A stretch of DNA of 64,000 nucleotides from Anaerolentibacter hominis (GCF_032380675.1 NZ_JAWDIX010000001.1:1798001-1862000); one strand, 5' to 3'; positions 44,523 through 53,816 are shown, numbered from the stretch's first letter. A program made the numbers and translations. Notes: generated from the sequence alone by a model not told the origin.

Positions 44523-45818
44523 TCATTCCTTATAGTAGCACATCCCGGCAGTCTCCGTCATTTCTTTAATAAATGAGAGCGAACCGAATGTGAGTATCGC
44601 ATCCTTCTTTCCGGCTTTCTGGATTGCCAGCTTAAGCCCTGCTGCCGGATCTTTCGCATCCGTCACGCAGCTGCAATAGCGGCGTGCTGCCCCTGCCAGC
44701 TCAGACGAGGGAAGCGCCCGCTTATTGTCCGGCTGTATCGTTATAATCTCTGAGGCAAATTCCGCTGTGTTTTTCAGAATAACCTCATAGTCCTTATCCG
44801 CAAAAACTCCCATCACGTAGATCAGCCGCCTGTCTGCAAGATAGGTCTTTATATTTTCTCTCATTGCAAGGGAGGCCCCCTCATTGTGGGCACCGTCCAC
44901 GATGATGTAAGGATCTTTGTGAATCACCTGAAACCTTCCCTGCCAGAAGGTGCTATTTAATCCTTCCCTGATCTGGGCGGGCGTAATCTCCGGAAGAAAT
45001 TTTTTTACTGCCTCCACGGCCAGCACCGCATTTTCAACCTGATTCTTCCCCAGAAGATGAATCGACAGATTCTCCATGCCATCTAGTGAAAATACGGTTT
45101 CCTCCATATCCATCGCCTTCACTTCCGCCTGTGCCCGGTCGGCAAAATAAAGGCTTACTTCCTGCTTTTTTGCTTCCTCTTCCAAAACTGCCCGGACCTC
45201 TCCCTTCTGGTTGATGGACACGGCCAGCCCTCCCGGCTTCATAATACCCGCCTTCTCCCAGGCAATCTCTGCCAGGGTGTTCCCCAGAAACTGCATATGG
45301 TCCCGGCTGATCGAGGAAAATACGCTGCACACACTTGTGCTGATCACATTGGTGGCGTCCTCTCTTCCGCCCAGTCCGACCTCCAGCACCACATAGTCAC
45401 AGTCCTGATCCAGAAAAAACAGAAATCCCATTGCAGTCTCAATCTCAAAAACAGTCGGCTGAGGGTCCATTTTCTCTGCTGCCTCCTTCACCCGCTCCAC
45501 ATACCGGGCCGTCTCCGCCTCTGTGATATAGCGGGTGTTTATCCGGCCGCCCATCTGCTCCGTAATCTGAAGCCGCTCGCGGTATTCAAAAATAGTAGGC
45601 GAGATGTACCGTCCCGCCTTCCTGCCTGCTGCTGCCAGCATAAAACTCATAAACGCGGCGCTGGAGCCCTTGCCGTTGGTACCGGCCACGTGTACAAAGT
45701 TCAGTTTATTCTGGGGATTTCCCAAACGTTCCATTAATTCTCTCATCGTATCCAGTCCCAGCACGCTGCCGGACCTGGATGCAGCCTCGATATACTCCAT
45801 CGCTTCCTGGTATGTCAT
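44523..45818 (-). CDS. folC: Folylpolyglutamate synthase/dihydrofolate synthase
   Basis: 431 residues from the ATG at 45818 after TTGGAGG; a longer frame to 45881 is unsupported. Mur-ligase-type features: VHVAGTNGKGSSAAFM near 43-58 (P-loop), EVGLGGREDATN near 145, and DGAHNEGASLAMREN near 314. It adds glutamate to dihydropteroate and folates. It lies upstream of the fol operon on the same strand, with a promoter between, so it may be expressed both separately and with it. Confidence 0.95.
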   Translation of the reverse strand: MTYQEAMEYIEAASRSGSVLGLDTMRELMERLGNPQNKLNFVHVAGTNGKGSSAAFMSFMLAAAGRKAGRYISPTIFEYRERLQITEQMGGRINTRYITEAETARYVERVKEAAEKMDPQPTVFEIETAMGFLFFLDQDCDYVVLEVGLGGREDATNVISTSVCSVFSSISRDHMQFLGNTLAEIAWEKAGIMKPGGLAVSINQKGEVRAVLEEEAKKQEVSLYFADRAQAEVKAMDMEETVFSLDGMENLSIHLLGKNQVENAVLAVEAVKKFLPEITPAQIREGLNSTFWQGRFQVIHKDPYIIVDGAHNEGASLAMRENIKTYLADRRLIYVMGVFADKDYEVILKNTAEFASEIITIQPDNKRALPSSELAGAARRYCSCVTDAKDPAAGLKLAIQKAGKKDAILTFGSLSFIKEMTETAGMCYYKE

Positions 45819-46038
45819 GATATGCCTCCAACAGACAGTAGTCTTTTTTATTTTTTTAAACAGCCGCGGCTTAAGCAGCAATCAAATATAATTGTTTGCA
45901 TACCTGCCCGTGAAACTATTTTTTAATCAATTTTACATATTCTTTTTCTCAGTGCAGATACTATGAAAAAGGTTACTGTCTCTAATACAGAAACAGAATA
46001 AAGCCACCGAAATCAACGCTCAGAAAGGAACAATACCT

Positions 46039-46446
46039 ATGAAAAAATGCTTTGCAACCGACTTTCTCCGCTGCGGCTTATCCGGCTGGTGTTTCGAATG
46101 TTTTTTCACCGGTCTGCACTCTGTCATCCACAAGGAAGATCCAAAGCTTCTTTGCCGCACATCCGTCTGGATGTTTCCCATTTACGGTATGGCAGCCGTT
46201 CTTTCCCCGGTCTGCAAGGGCCTGAAAAACAAACACTGCAGCAAAATGCTTCGGGGAACAATTTATACCCTCTGCATTTTTACCGGTGAGTTTGTCACCG
46301 GCAAGCTTTTAAAACGCCATGAAGCCTGTCCCTGGGATTACAGCCAGGCAAAGTTAAATCTGCAGGGTGTTGTACGCCTGGACTATGCCCCTCTGTGGTT
46401 TCTGGTCGGACTCTACTATGAGAATCTGCTCTCTGCAGAAAGCTGA
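46039..46446 (+). CDS. Small membrane protein, CmpB-type putative ABC permease family (PF06541)
   Basis: 135 residues after GAAAGGA. Membrane segments alternate with FPIYGMAAVLSPV near 46, ELKR-type charged ends and the family motif CPWDYSQAKLNLQGVVRLDYAPLWFLVGL near 97-125. The WDYS-N-G-I/V-L-Y pattern is typical of this clostridial family, whose transport role is unproven. Single gene divergent from folC. Confidence 0.75.
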   Translation: MKKCFATDFLRCGLSGWCFECFFTGLHSVIHKEDPKLLCRTSVWMFPIYGMAAVLSPVCKGLKNKHCSKMLRGTIYTLCIFTGEFVTGKLLKRHEACPWDYSQAKLNLQGVVRLDYAPLWFLVGLYYENLLSAES

Positions 46447-46510
46447 TTAAGCACAGTCCTTCACAGGTTCTTACCCTCAAACGTCCTTCCTTTAAACTTC
46501 ATATGAAATG

Positions 46511-46577
46511 AACCGGCTTTATTCTAGCATATTTTTTACTGATTAGCATCAGGGAAAAATCCAGGATAAAGCCGGTT
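46511..46577 (+). terminator. Terminator of the CmpB-like gene
   Basis: AACCGGCTTTAT/ATAAAGCCGGTT arms with a ~43-base loop, followed by TTCATG. Confidence 0.65.
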
Positions 46578-46707
46578 TTCATGATATATCTGAAGAATTT
46601 GTAAAATAACACAATAAAAAATCTTTTTTCTATTAAAACTTTAGTAAATCTGCTATACTATACACGTGAGTAAAAAAGTAAAGATACAGAGAGAAGGATT
46701 TGCTTTT

Positions 46708-47982
46708 ATGGATTACGTATTTAAAGCTGTTTTATTTGATATGGATGGTGTGCTGGTTGACAGTGAGCCCCTTCATACACAGGCTCATGTGGAAACTATG
46801 GCATCCCTTGGATATAAACTGGACCCGTCGTTCGTCTATGAGCATTTTATCGGCGCTACCCCAAGGGCCGTTTTCGAGAGTTTGATTGAAACGTTTCATA
46901 TTCCTATGGACTGGAGGGATCTGGAGTTAAAGGCTCATGGCACCATGGAGCGTTTATATAAAGAGCAGGGAGTTCCTCCTATCCCCCACGTCGTGGATCT
47001 GATACGGGATCTGCATAAACACGGCATTAAGATAGCGATTGCGTCTTCCTCTCCGGCAGAACAAATAGAACATACCATAGAAGATCTGCACCTTCAGCCC
47101 TACATAGATGCTTATGTAAGCGGTACGATGGTTGCGCGCAGCAAACCGGAACCGGATATTTTTCTGGAGGCTGCCAGATGTGTGGGCGCAGAGCCTGAGG
47201 AATGTATGGTGATTGAAGATTCCTGCAACGGTGTGACGGCTGCCTACCGGGCAAACTGTAAATGCATCGGTTTCATTAACCCCCATTCCGGCCCTCAGGA
47301 CCTTTCCAAAGCGTCTCTTCTTATTGAAAGTTTCTGTGACATTGACTTTGAGTTTATGGAACGGGAATACAGGCGTGCCTGGGGACTTCCCATTGAAATA
47401 GGCAGAACCAGGCGGCTGATTATACGGGAGCTTGGAATTGAGGATATTCCCGCACTCCATGATCTTTATGACGATCCCGGTATTGAGCCGTTTCTGGATG
47501 AAGCCACAGTCTCCTCAGCCGAGGAAGATACAGAAGTCAGAACCGCCTATATTCAGGAAGCCTACGGCTTCTATGGCTTCGGGCTCTGGGGGATCTTTCT
47601 CAAAGACTCCGGTACACTGGTCGGCTACTGCGGCTTTCAAAACACCTCCATCCAGGGTGTTCCTGAAATAGAAGTTTCCTACCTGATACACCGGAACTAC
47701 AGACGGCAGGGCTACGCCAGGGAATGTATGGAGTATATCCTCTGGTACGGTCATGAAAAGCTGGAGATCGAGCATTTTGCCGCTCTGATTACGCCGGAGA
47801 ACCTGCCATCTATCCAATTGATTGAGCAGCTGGGCTTTCATCCTGACAGTACCATACCCTATCAGGATCACTGCCAGTATCTGTATCGGCTGGATTATGA
47901 AGAAAAACGAAGACTGGAAGCTGCAAAAAAGGCAAAACAGAACCTGTGGAACCAGTCGCCCGTGTACAGAAATATATATTAA
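46708..47982 (+). CDS. Fusion of HAD phosphatase/phosphoglucomutase-like and GNAT acetyltransferase
   Basis: 424 residues from the ATG at 46708 (AGAAGGA upstream; a GTG 42 bases earlier is poorer). Residues 1-~215 are a beta-phosphoglucomutase-type HAD domain: VLFDMDGVLVDSEPLH, then ASSSPAEQIE, SKPEPDIFLEA and VIEDSCNGVTAA. After a short linker, residues ~235-400 form a GNAT domain: LIIRELGIEDIPALHDLYDDPGIEPFLDE, LVGYCGFQN and YLIHRNYRRQGYARECMEYIL for acetyl-CoA binding. Both halves look intact. A combined role in sugar-phosphate or nucleotide repair is possible but unproven. Confidence 0.88.
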   Translation: MDYVFKAVLFDMDGVLVDSEPLHTQAHVETMASLGYKLDPSFVYEHFIGATPRAVFESLIETFHIPMDWRDLELKAHGTMERLYKEQGVPPIPHVVDLIRDLHKHGIKIAIASSSPAEQIEHTIEDLHLQPYIDAYVSGTMVARSKPEPDIFLEAARCVGAEPEECMVIEDSCNGVTAAYRANCKCIGFINPHSGPQDLSKASLLIESFCDIDFEFMEREYRRAWGLPIEIGRTRRLIIRELGIEDIPALHDLYDDPGIEPFLDEATVSSAEEDTEVRTAYIQEAYGFYGFGLWGIFLKDSGTLVGYCGFQNTSIQGVPEIEVSYLIHRNYRRQGYARECMEYILWYGHEKLEIEHFAALITPENLPSIQLIEQLGFHPDSTIPYQDHCQYLYRLDYEEKRRLEAAKKAKQNLWNQSPVYRNIY

Positions 47983-48014
47983 AAAAATCCGGGAAATTGT
48001 TTCCCGGATTTTTT
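47982..48014. terminator. Bidirectional terminator
   Basis: AAAAAATCCGGGAA/TTCCCGGATTTTTT between convergent genes. Confidence 0.9.
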
Positions 48015-48021
48015 CATGTTA

Positions 48022-48540
48022 TTAATCAACTCTGGTATTCGTATCTTTATCGAGACGCTCTTCGATTTCATCGCCGGCATCATCAATTGCATTTACAACA
48101 CCATCTCCGTCATCATCCGCCATAGGCGCATTACTCTTTTTTCCGGTAGTCCCATTTGTTGTGCCATTGACACCGTTTGTACCATTTGTCGTACTATTGG
48201 TTCTGCCGTTGGTGCCGTTTGTGGTACCATTTGTGGTTCCGTTCGTACCATTCGTAGTTCCATTTGTGGTTCCGTTTGTTCCATTCGTAGTTCCGTTGGT
48301 GGTTCCATTTGTGCCATTTGTTCCATTTGTAGTTCCGTTTGTGGTTCCGTTTGTTCCATTTACACCATTGGTATTGCCGTTAGTATTGTTCTCGGTATTC
48401 GGGTCATTTGTTCCAGTACCATTTTCTGTTGTATCCTTATTGGGGTCCATATTTGCATTATCCTCTTTCTTGGAACATGCTGTTAAAACCAGTATACTCA
48501 GACAGAAAAGGGCGCATAATACAACTATTCTTTTCTTCAT
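48022..48540 (-). CDS. Lipoprotein with Asn-Gly-Thr repeat stalk
   Basis: 172 residues. A lipoprotein signal (LVLTAC, cysteine at 22) precedes an acidic linker and then about 75 residues made almost only of Thr, Asn and Gly in TNG/TTNG units (about 55-130). A short acidic tail follows with DDDGDGVVNAIDDAGDE. The DNA repeat is a 9-30 base periodic tract, prone to slippage. The repeat probably forms an extended, hydrophilic surface stalk. The opposite-strand frame is an artefact of the repeat. Confidence 0.75.
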   Translation of the reverse strand: MKKRIVVLCALFCLSILVLTACSKKEDNANMDPNKDTTENGTGTNDPNTENNTNGNTNGVNGTNGTTNGTTNGTNGTNGTTNGTTNGTNGTTNGTTNGTNGTTNGTTNGTNGRTNSTTNGTNGVNGTTNGTTGKKSNAPMADDDGDGVVNAIDDAGDEIEERLDKDTNTRVD

Positions 48541-48628
48541 GGAATCGTTTCCTCCTAAAATGAAATTTATTTTACCTGGTTAGTATTCCACGAAAGGTAT
48601 GAAATATTCTGGTTTTGCCTTTTCCCAG

Positions 48629-49369
48629 CTACTGCATCCGGCACTGCTTTTTCATTTCCCGGATCATCACTTTTGTATCATCTGATACCTGGTAAGATTC
48701 CAGTATTTTCTGCAGGGTTTTATGATAGGTAAATGCATCCAGCTCGTTCTGATGCAGATAGCACAGTGTTTCGTCCGGATATTTTATAAAACACATGCTG
48801 AGCAGCCAGGCTGCTGCCATCTGAACATAATACCGCTCCCGGCCTATCTCATCACAGCATTTAAAAATAAAAGGCAGGTAAGCATCCTCTATGTAATAAT
48901 TGAGCAGCAGAATCAAACCTGCCCGGACTGTAAATTCTCCTTTTGCCGATGTCAGCTCTTGTATATAGTCAAACATATCTTTTTTAAAATATTTTGTCAC
49001 CTTCATGCCGGCGCAGAAGGAATCACAGACGGCCCAGTTATTGATTTTGGGAAGAAACTCATCTACACAGGTCCGAATGACATCAAATCCCTCTTCCTTT
49101 TTCAACAGCCCGATCACCAGTCCCTGAACCATAACCTCCTCGTAGTACGTACTGCCGGCCAGTTTCAGGAACTCCTTCGGCTCCCCTTTGACAATCTCTT
49201 TCGCAAGCTTACGCAATATCGGTATCCGTACCCCGATCATATTATCAACACCAGGCACGAGCCTGCTCTGAAAGGCCAGGTATCCTTCATCCTTTAACGC
49301 GAAAAGAGACTCAATAAAGAGAGGGTATGTCTCCCTGCTCCAACTCTTTGGTACTGCTGCTTTCTCCAT
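48629..49369 (-). CDS. DNA alkylation repair protein, AlkD-like HEAT-repeat fold
   Basis: 246 residues, all helical. The family opening YLAFQSRLVPGVDNMIGVRIPILRKLAKEI near 32-60 matches AlkD-like proteins, followed by EEVMVQGLVIGLLK and NNWAVCDSFCAGMKV near 110. C-terminal helices contain RERYYVQMAAAWLLSMCF. AlkD enzymes flip out and remove N3/N7-alkylated bases without base intercalation. Catalytic residues vary, so activity is inferred. Single gene. Confidence 0.85.
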   Translation of the reverse strand: MEKAAVPKSWSRETYPLFIESLFALKDEGYLAFQSRLVPGVDNMIGVRIPILRKLAKEIVKGEPKEFLKLAGSTYYEEVMVQGLVIGLLKKEEGFDVIRTCVDEFLPKINNWAVCDSFCAGMKVTKYFKKDMFDYIQELTSAKGEFTVRAGLILLLNYYIEDAYLPFIFKCCDEIGRERYYVQMAAAWLLSMCFIKYPDETLCYLHQNELDAFTYHKTLQKILESYQVSDDTKVMIREMKKQCRMQ

Positions 49370-49390
49370 TTCCTCTCATCCTTATGTTTC

Positions 49391-49855
49391 TTATTTTTCA
49401 ATTTCAAATTCCAGTAACCCAAATGCTGCCTCAGCTTCCTCACGGGATGCAAGACTGCCGATTATCATACCGGTTTCAGCACCTTCAATTTTGAATAAAA
49501 ATGTTGTCTCCGTCCCGGCCTCACCCTCAAATTGATAGAGATAATAGGTTGGCGCATCCTCAGGAGCCGCCTCTAAAATATCCACCTCGCTTGATGATGT
49601 AATAGCCGTCTCATAGCTGCTATATCCGTCAGGCAGTAAAAAGACGCCGTTTAATATATCTTCGCCGTCCTTTTGAACTGTTATTGTTCCGCTTTCCTGC
49701 AGAAGATCATAGCCGTCTGTGGTATCCAATTTTACCTGGATCTTCTCTCCGTTCTCAATCTGAAACGTAAAGGATTTGCTGGAATGACAGGCCGTAAGTG
49801 ACAGCATTAAAATTAGGCACAGAGATGCCATAAGAATTACTCGTTTTCCTCTCAT
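49391..49855 (-). CDS. Small lipoprotein, unknown function
   Basis: 154 residues with a lipoprotein signal ending in LTAC (cysteine near 23). The mature part is a single beta-rich domain with IQVKLDTTDGYDLLQ and a C-terminal TTFLFKIEGAETGMIIGSL. The gene is just upstream of the AlkD-like gene on the same strand, 21 bases apart, so they may be cotranscribed. No family recognised. Confidence 0.7.
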   Translation of the reverse strand: MRGKRVILMASLCLILMLSLTACHSSKSFTFQIENGEKIQVKLDTTDGYDLLQESGTITVQKDGEDILNGVFLLPDGYSSYETAITSSSEVDILEAAPEDAPTYYLYQFEGEAGTETTFLFKIEGAETGMIIGSLASREEAEAAFGLLEFEIEK

Positions 49856-49959
49856 AAATCGTTCTCCTTCTCCTCAATTTCTATAATTAAACAAAGCATA
49901 GCTGGCTTTGTCCTTTTGCGCGAGTGCGCGCCCTGCCGAATGGTTTTGTAAGTACAAAA

Positions 49960-49984
49960 TGGCCTCCGGATTGTCCGGAGGCCA
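49960..49984 (-). terminator. Terminator of iolC
   Basis: TGGCCTCCGGA/TCCGGAGGCCA with a 3-base loop, followed on the minus strand by TTTTGTAC. Confidence 0.9.
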
Positions 49985-50009
49985 GATCTATTGTTCTAAA
50001 CCCGCAGCA

Positions 50010-51038
50010 TTATAACGGTGTTACCATATCCCCGTATTTTTCAATTGCTTCTTTTTCAAATGCCTGAAGCTTATCAATAGTCGGCATATCATTGGCGCAG
50101 CTCTCGGAAGCCACCAGCATAGCTGCACATGCACTTCCCAGGCTCAGGCAGTTTTTATAAGGAAGCCCCTCAAACATACCCCACAGGAATGCACTGGCAT
50201 AACCGTCGCCGCCGCCGAAGGACTTAACCAACTCTACCGGGAACGGTTTTGCCCGATAAGATTCTCCGTTGGAGAAGTAAGCATCGGAGCCCTCTTTGCC
50301 ATGCTTGATAATAACAGCTTTCGCGCCCTGATTAAACCAGTATTCAGCGCTCACCTTATCATCCTCGTTGCCCGGAAGCAGGAACTTCTCAGTCAGAGAA
50401 AACTCTTCCCTGGAGCCGATAATAATATCCGCATCTTTTGCAACGATAGAATAATAAACAGCAATCTCATCCTCATTCTTCCAGATATGCGGTCTGTAGT
50501 CAATATCAAAGATAACAACTGTGTTGGTTCTCTTTGCAATCGCCAGCGCTTTTAAAATAGCCTCTCTGGACGGGCTCTGGCACAGCGCAGTTCCGGAAAG
50601 CAGGATCGCCTTCGCAGATTTAATATATTCTTCGTCAATGTCATCCGTGCTCAGCTGCAGGTCAGCTACATGCTCACGGTACATCATAATGCTGCTCTCC
50701 GTCTTACTTAATATCTCTGTAAAAGTAAGTCCGGTATTGTAACCCTTCGGAGCCCTGGTAAGACAGGTCCTGTCAATACCTTCTTCTTTAAAATAACCGT
50801 CGATGTAATCACCGAACTGATCCGGGCTGAGTTTGCCGATAAAACCGACTTTTCTGCCAAGACGCTTTGTGCCAACTGCAATATTTCCCGGGGAACCGCC
50901 CAAATATTTCATGAAGTAAGTTACATCTGCCGTAGATTTGTAATAGTTCTCTCTGGATGGGTTTAAATCAACTGTGATTCTTCCGACCGGAATAATATCA
51001 AGCGGTCTGGTTTCGTCAAATACGATATGGTTACCCAT
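50010..51038 (-). CDS. iolC: 5-dehydro-2-deoxygluconokinase (PfkB family)
   Basis: 342 residues after AAAGGAAG. PfkB features: LDIIPVGRITVDLNPS near 13-28, FMKYLGGSPGNIAVGTKRLG near 42-61, and near the C-terminus KSFGGGDGYASAFLWGMF with the catalytic GGGD. NIDYRPH-like VVIFDIDYRPHIWKNE is characteristic of IolC. It phosphorylates 5-dehydro-2-deoxygluconate in inositol breakdown. No other iol genes adjoin it, so the pathway would be split or the enzyme acts on another sugar acid. Confidence 0.85.
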   Translation of the reverse strand: MGNHIVFDETRPLDIIPVGRITVDLNPSRENYYKSTADVTYFMKYLGGSPGNIAVGTKRLGRKVGFIGKLSPDQFGDYIDGYFKEEGIDRTCLTRAPKGYNTGLTFTEILSKTESSIMMYREHVADLQLSTDDIDEEYIKSAKAILLSGTALCQSPSREAILKALAIAKRTNTVVIFDIDYRPHIWKNEDEIAVYYSIVAKDADIIIGSREEFSLTEKFLLPGNEDDKVSAEYWFNQGAKAVIIKHGKEGSDAYFSNGESYRAKPFPVELVKSFGGGDGYASAFLWGMFEGLPYKNCLSLGSACAAMLVASESCANDMPTIDKLQAFEKEAIEKYGDMVTPL

Positions 51039-51372
51039 AGTGCACTTCCTTTCTTTTGTTCCGAAATTTTATGTACTGTATTTTAACCCTGCCTCACAGC
51101 CGGGTAAAATTCAGATTTTTCCAGAATCCCTGCGGCTCTTATATGCGCAGAGGTTCGTTCCAATTATATACTATTCTAATTTTCAAAGTCAATAAAAACG
51201 GGCGAAATTCTTTTGTTACACCATCCTGACGGACATCTTCAGTGTTATCTGGTGATGCTGTTCCAACATTTTTCCAAAAAGGTACTCTATGAGATCATTT
51301 TATATATTGATCTTTTACTTTTTATATGGTAGAATGACCAATGCATAAATGAATTAAATGTGTACAATTTGT

Positions 51373-51445
51373 GCTGGAATAGCTCAGATGGTAGAGCGAC
51401 GCACTCGTAATGCGTAGGTCGAGGGTTCAAGTCCCTTTTCCAGCT
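51373..51445 (+). tRNA. tRNA-Thr (anticodon CGU)
   Basis: Cloverleaf read by hand: acceptor GCTGGAA/TTCCAGC, D arm with AGCTCAGATGGTAGAGC, anticodon stem ACGCA/TGCGT with loop CTCGTAA, T arm GAGGG-TTCAAGT-CCCTT. CCA is not encoded. Confidence 0.95.
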
Positions 51446-51451
51446 TTCATT

Positions 51452-51486
51452 AACCCCTGTCTTTTGTATGGCAAAAGACAGGGGTT
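51452..51486 (+). terminator. Terminator of the tRNA gene
   Basis: AACCCCTGTCTTTTG/CAAAAGACAGGGGTT followed by TCTTTTT. Confidence 0.95.
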
Positions 51487-51490
51487 TCTT

Positions 51491-51527
51491 TTTACACAGG
51501 AACGTTCTCCACACTTTCCTGTGTAAG
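51491..51527. repeat. Dispersed 37-nt palindrome, copy
   Basis: TTACACAGGAA-GTT / ACTTTCCTGTGTAA around a TCTCCA centre; same family as 38887-38924 and 60466-60505. It lies just after the collagen-like gene stop on the minus strand. Confidence 0.75.
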
Positions 51528-51543
51528 AACAGAACTCTCCGGT

Positions 51544-52863
51544 TTATCTTCTCAGCTTATAAATTGCCAGTGTGAGGGTTCCCTCGGTTGTCGGCACAGG
51601 ACTGTTAAATGTCAGATTAAAGACAGTCTGGCTGGGTACCTCAATAATAAAAGAGACAGAACCGACGGCACTTGCCCTTCCATCTGCATTCTTCATGAAA
51701 TAAATCCCATACTCGATATGAGCGCTGTTATTATAATAAGGGGTTACCTGCATAAACCCATTTTCCAAATACAGTGCTGTTACTTCATAAAAAATGGCAT
51801 AGATTCCGGGAGCCAGCGTAATACGGGTTGGATCTGTCAATACAATATTACCGGTAGGGTCTGCAACCGCAGTTCTCATGGGCATTAACTCGGCGTTCGT
51901 AAATTGCGCCCCGTAATTGATAAACGAGGCGAAGATATCATTTGGTACTGTTCCCTCCGGACCGGTGGCTCCTGTTGGGCCCGTGGCTCCAGTAGGGCCG
52001 GTGGCACCTGTATTTCCCGTAGCTCCGGCAGGGCCCGTTGGGCCGGTTACTCCATTTGCACCAGCAGGACCGGTAGCTCCAGTAGGGCCGCGGTCTCCCG
52101 GAAAACCAATCGGGCCGGTAGGGCCTGGTACTCCCCGCTCTCCGGCAGGACCAGTGGCTCCCACAGAACCAGTTGGGCCAGTCGGACCGGTGGCTCCTGT
52201 ATTTCCCGTAGCTCCGGTAGGGCCCGTTGGGCCCGCAGGACCTGCTGAACCTCTTCCCCCGGGATAACCAACTGGGCCGGTGGGGCCTGGTACTCCCCTC
52301 TCCCCAGCAGGACCAGTGGCTCCCGTAGGGCCGGTAAAGCCTCTCGGTCCGGTTGCCCCTGTATTTCCCGCGGGTCCGGTAGGGCCTGTCGCACCAACCG
52401 GTCCAGGCATTCCTCTCTCACCTGTACTTCCGGCAGGACCGGTAGGGCCTGGTACTCCCTGCTCTCCGGCAGGACCAGTGGTTCCCGTAGGGCCAGTAAA
52501 GCCTCTTGGACCGGTCGCTCCCGTATTTCCCATGGCTCCAGTTGGACCAGCCGCTCCGGTAGGGCCAGGCATTCCTGCCGGGCCTCTCTCTCCTGCCGGG
52601 CCGGTTGCACCCGTCATCCCAGCTGCCCCGGCGGGGCCCGTCGGACCACGGTCTCCCGGGAAGCCAATCGGACCGGTTGCTCCTGTATTACCATTCGCAC
52701 CTGCCGGACCGGCAGGCCCTCGCTCACCTGTTGCCCCAGTCGGCCCTATAGGTCCGGCAGGGCCGGTTGCTCCTGTCGGTCCCTGACAAACCGGACAGCA
52801 GTTATCAGCTTGAGTACATCCCGCCATCTCCTCAGAGTATGGTCTGTTCCTATTCCATAACAT
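51544..52863 (-). CDS. Collagen-like protein with BclA-type C-terminal domain
   Basis: 439 residues after GGTGAT. A short Cys-containing head ([11 protein letters not shown] near 16-26) precedes about 90 Gly-X-Y triplets ([12 protein letters not shown]) to about residue 305. The C-terminal ~130 residues (from [11 protein letters not shown]) resemble the TNF-like trimer of BclA, with [21 protein letters not shown] and ending [15 protein letters not shown] spore-surface filament is likely. A CATAGTGTA sigma-K-like -10 lies upstream. Confidence 0.87.
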   Translation of the reverse strand: MLWNRNRPYSEEMAGCTQADNCCPVCQGPTGATGPAGPIGPTGATGERGPAGPAGANGNTGATGPIGFPGDRGPTGPAGAAGMTGATGPAGERGPAGMPGPTGAAGPTGAMGNTGATGPRGFTGPTGTTGPAGEQGVPGPTGPAGSTGERGMPGPVGATGPTGPAGNTGATGPRGFTGPTGATGPAGERGVPGPTGPVGYPGGRGSAGPAGPTGPTGATGNTGATGPTGPTGSVGATGPAGERGVPGPTGPIGFPGDRGPTGATGPAGANGVTGPTGPAGATGNTGATGPTGATGPTGATGPEGTVPNDIFASFINYGAQFTNAELMPMRTAVADPTGNIVLTDPTRITLAPGIYAIFYEVTALYLENGFMQVTPYYNNSAHIEYGIYFMKNADGRASAVGSVSFIIEVPSQTVFNLTFNSPVPTTEGTLTLAIYKLRR

Positions 52864-52893
52864 TTATAATCACCTTATGATACCTTTTGTGAT

Positions 52894-52902
52894 TACACTA
52901 TG
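52894..52902 (-). promoter_or_regulatory. Sigma-K-like -10 element of the second collagen-like gene
   Basis: Minus strand CATAGTGTA matches CATANNNTA, 31 bases before the start codon. I see no good -35 AC at the standard distance. Confidence 0.4.
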
Positions 52903-52924
52903 CCCGGAACCGTCCTATAAACAC

Positions 52925-53230
52925 TTATCTGCCGAAAAAACCGGCAAATAACTCGTCCATATCCGCGTCATGGACGATATAACCGACAGCTACTTTATGC
53001 TCTGTTAATTCCGCCAGCTCTTTGGCCTTTTCCTGTCCGAAAGCACCGCAAAGCTCAACAGCGCCGAACCCACTCTCTTTCAATTCCACAACCAGTTTCT
53101 TCGCTTCCTCATAGTCATTTACCGTACAGATTCTTGTGATCTGTTTCCATGTCTCAAAATCAGCATGATGCTTCTCCGGTTCATAGTGAGCGCCCATCAG
53201 GATGAAGGCAAATTTCTTCTTATTTTCCAT
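52925..53230 (-). CDS. Small conserved protein (DUF6506-like)
   Basis: 101 residues, one alpha/beta domain: KKFAFILMGAHYEPEKHHADF at the start, then EAKKLVVELKESGFGAVELCGAFG near 40-65 and VGYIVHDADMD near 82. I recognise it as a small family of uncharacterised Firmicute proteins. It sits upstream of the collagen-like gene on the same strand and is the last host-type gene before the phage-like element. Confidence 0.7.
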   Translation of the reverse strand: MENKKKFAFILMGAHYEPEKHHADFETWKQITRICTVNDYEEAKKLVVELKESGFGAVELCGAFGQEKAKELAELTEHKVAVGYIVHDADMDELFAGFFGR

Positions 53231-53425
53231 TTTTCTGTACTCTGCGGAATATCTTACACCGTCTTCTTTTCCTCATACAAATACCAGGCGGCACGGATGT
53301 AGCAAACAGATGGCCCGCAACTCTCCTTTTTCATATTTTTTATCTTAGAACCAGCAGTCATAAACAAGCTGCCTTTGCCTTAGTGTATCATGAGGCAATA
53401 TGTATTTCAATATATCCAGGAACTC

Positions 53426-53713
53426 CTAATGGAAGAAGCGCTTATCGTTGTTCGGATTGGTACACCAGTTGTTCTTTACTCTGGTAAAATCCGAGCTTTT
53501 ACATCGGGGACAGACCTCTCTCACAAGCGAAACCTTATCATATGTATACTGTAACTTCTCTGCATCTCTAAAATCAAACCGGTAGCCGCAGTGCCTGCAG
53601 CGGCAGGCATACCCTTCCGGTACGCGTTCAATCATCATAATATTTACTCTAATTCCTTCCCTGCTGCCGAATGTGACTTCGCTTTCCCGGCAGTTTATAC
53701 CATTCTGTACCAA
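53426..53713 (-). CDS. Zinc-ribbon protein divergent from the polymerase gene
   Basis: Up to 95 residues from a TTG at 53713; a later pair of ATGs at 53638/53635 would give 70. Two CxxC pairs (CRCRHCGYRF and CPRCKSSD) make a zinc ribbon. It is transcribed leftward from a sigma-A promoter (53765-53792) with a LexA-like box at its start site. A related zinc-ribbon protein with the same CPxC...DxFTxV pattern is encoded inside the intron at 62679-63101. Nucleic-acid binding or transcription control is likely; no specific family recognised. Confidence 0.65.
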   Translation of the reverse strand: MVQNGINCRESEVTFGSREGIRVNIMMIERVPEGYACRCRHCGYRFDFRDAEKLQYTYDKVSLVREVCPRCKSSDFTRVKNNWCTNPNNDKRFFH

Positions 53714-53744
53714 ATCAGTTCTTTCTTTTCTTTCTCCCGTTGTT

Positions 53745-53758
53745 CGAACATCTGTTCT
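53745..53758. promoter_or_regulatory. LexA (SOS)-like box 1
   Basis: CGAACATCTGTTCT, two mismatches from the Gram-positive CGAACATATGTTCG, at the predicted start site of the leftward zinc-ribbon promoter. It overlaps a TGTTCGAACA palindrome. Confidence 0.65.
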
Positions 53759-53764
53759 GATATC

Positions 53765-53792
53765 AGTATATCATGCTCACCTATTTTGTCAA
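53765..53792 (-). promoter_or_regulatory. Promoter of the zinc-ribbon gene
   Basis: Minus strand: TTGACA (53792-53787), 16-base spacer, TATACT (53770-53765). Confidence 0.75.
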
Positions 53793-53816
53793 TAGCTAAA
53801 ATTTAATTGGTAAATA

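Noticed and set aside
48161..48583. Plus-strand hydrophobic repeat protein
   Set aside because: It is the complement of the Asn-Gly-Thr repeat of the lipoprotein gene and has no ribosome site.
51287..51514. Short minus-strand protein across the tRNA gene
   Set aside because: It is the translated complement of tRNA-Thr and its terminator, a well-known false call.
51904..52786. Long opposite-strand and out-of-frame reading frames across the collagen-like genes
   Set aside because: They are by-products of the Gly-X-Y repeat; only the collagen frame has a ribosome site, head and globular end. The same applies to 21897-22467.
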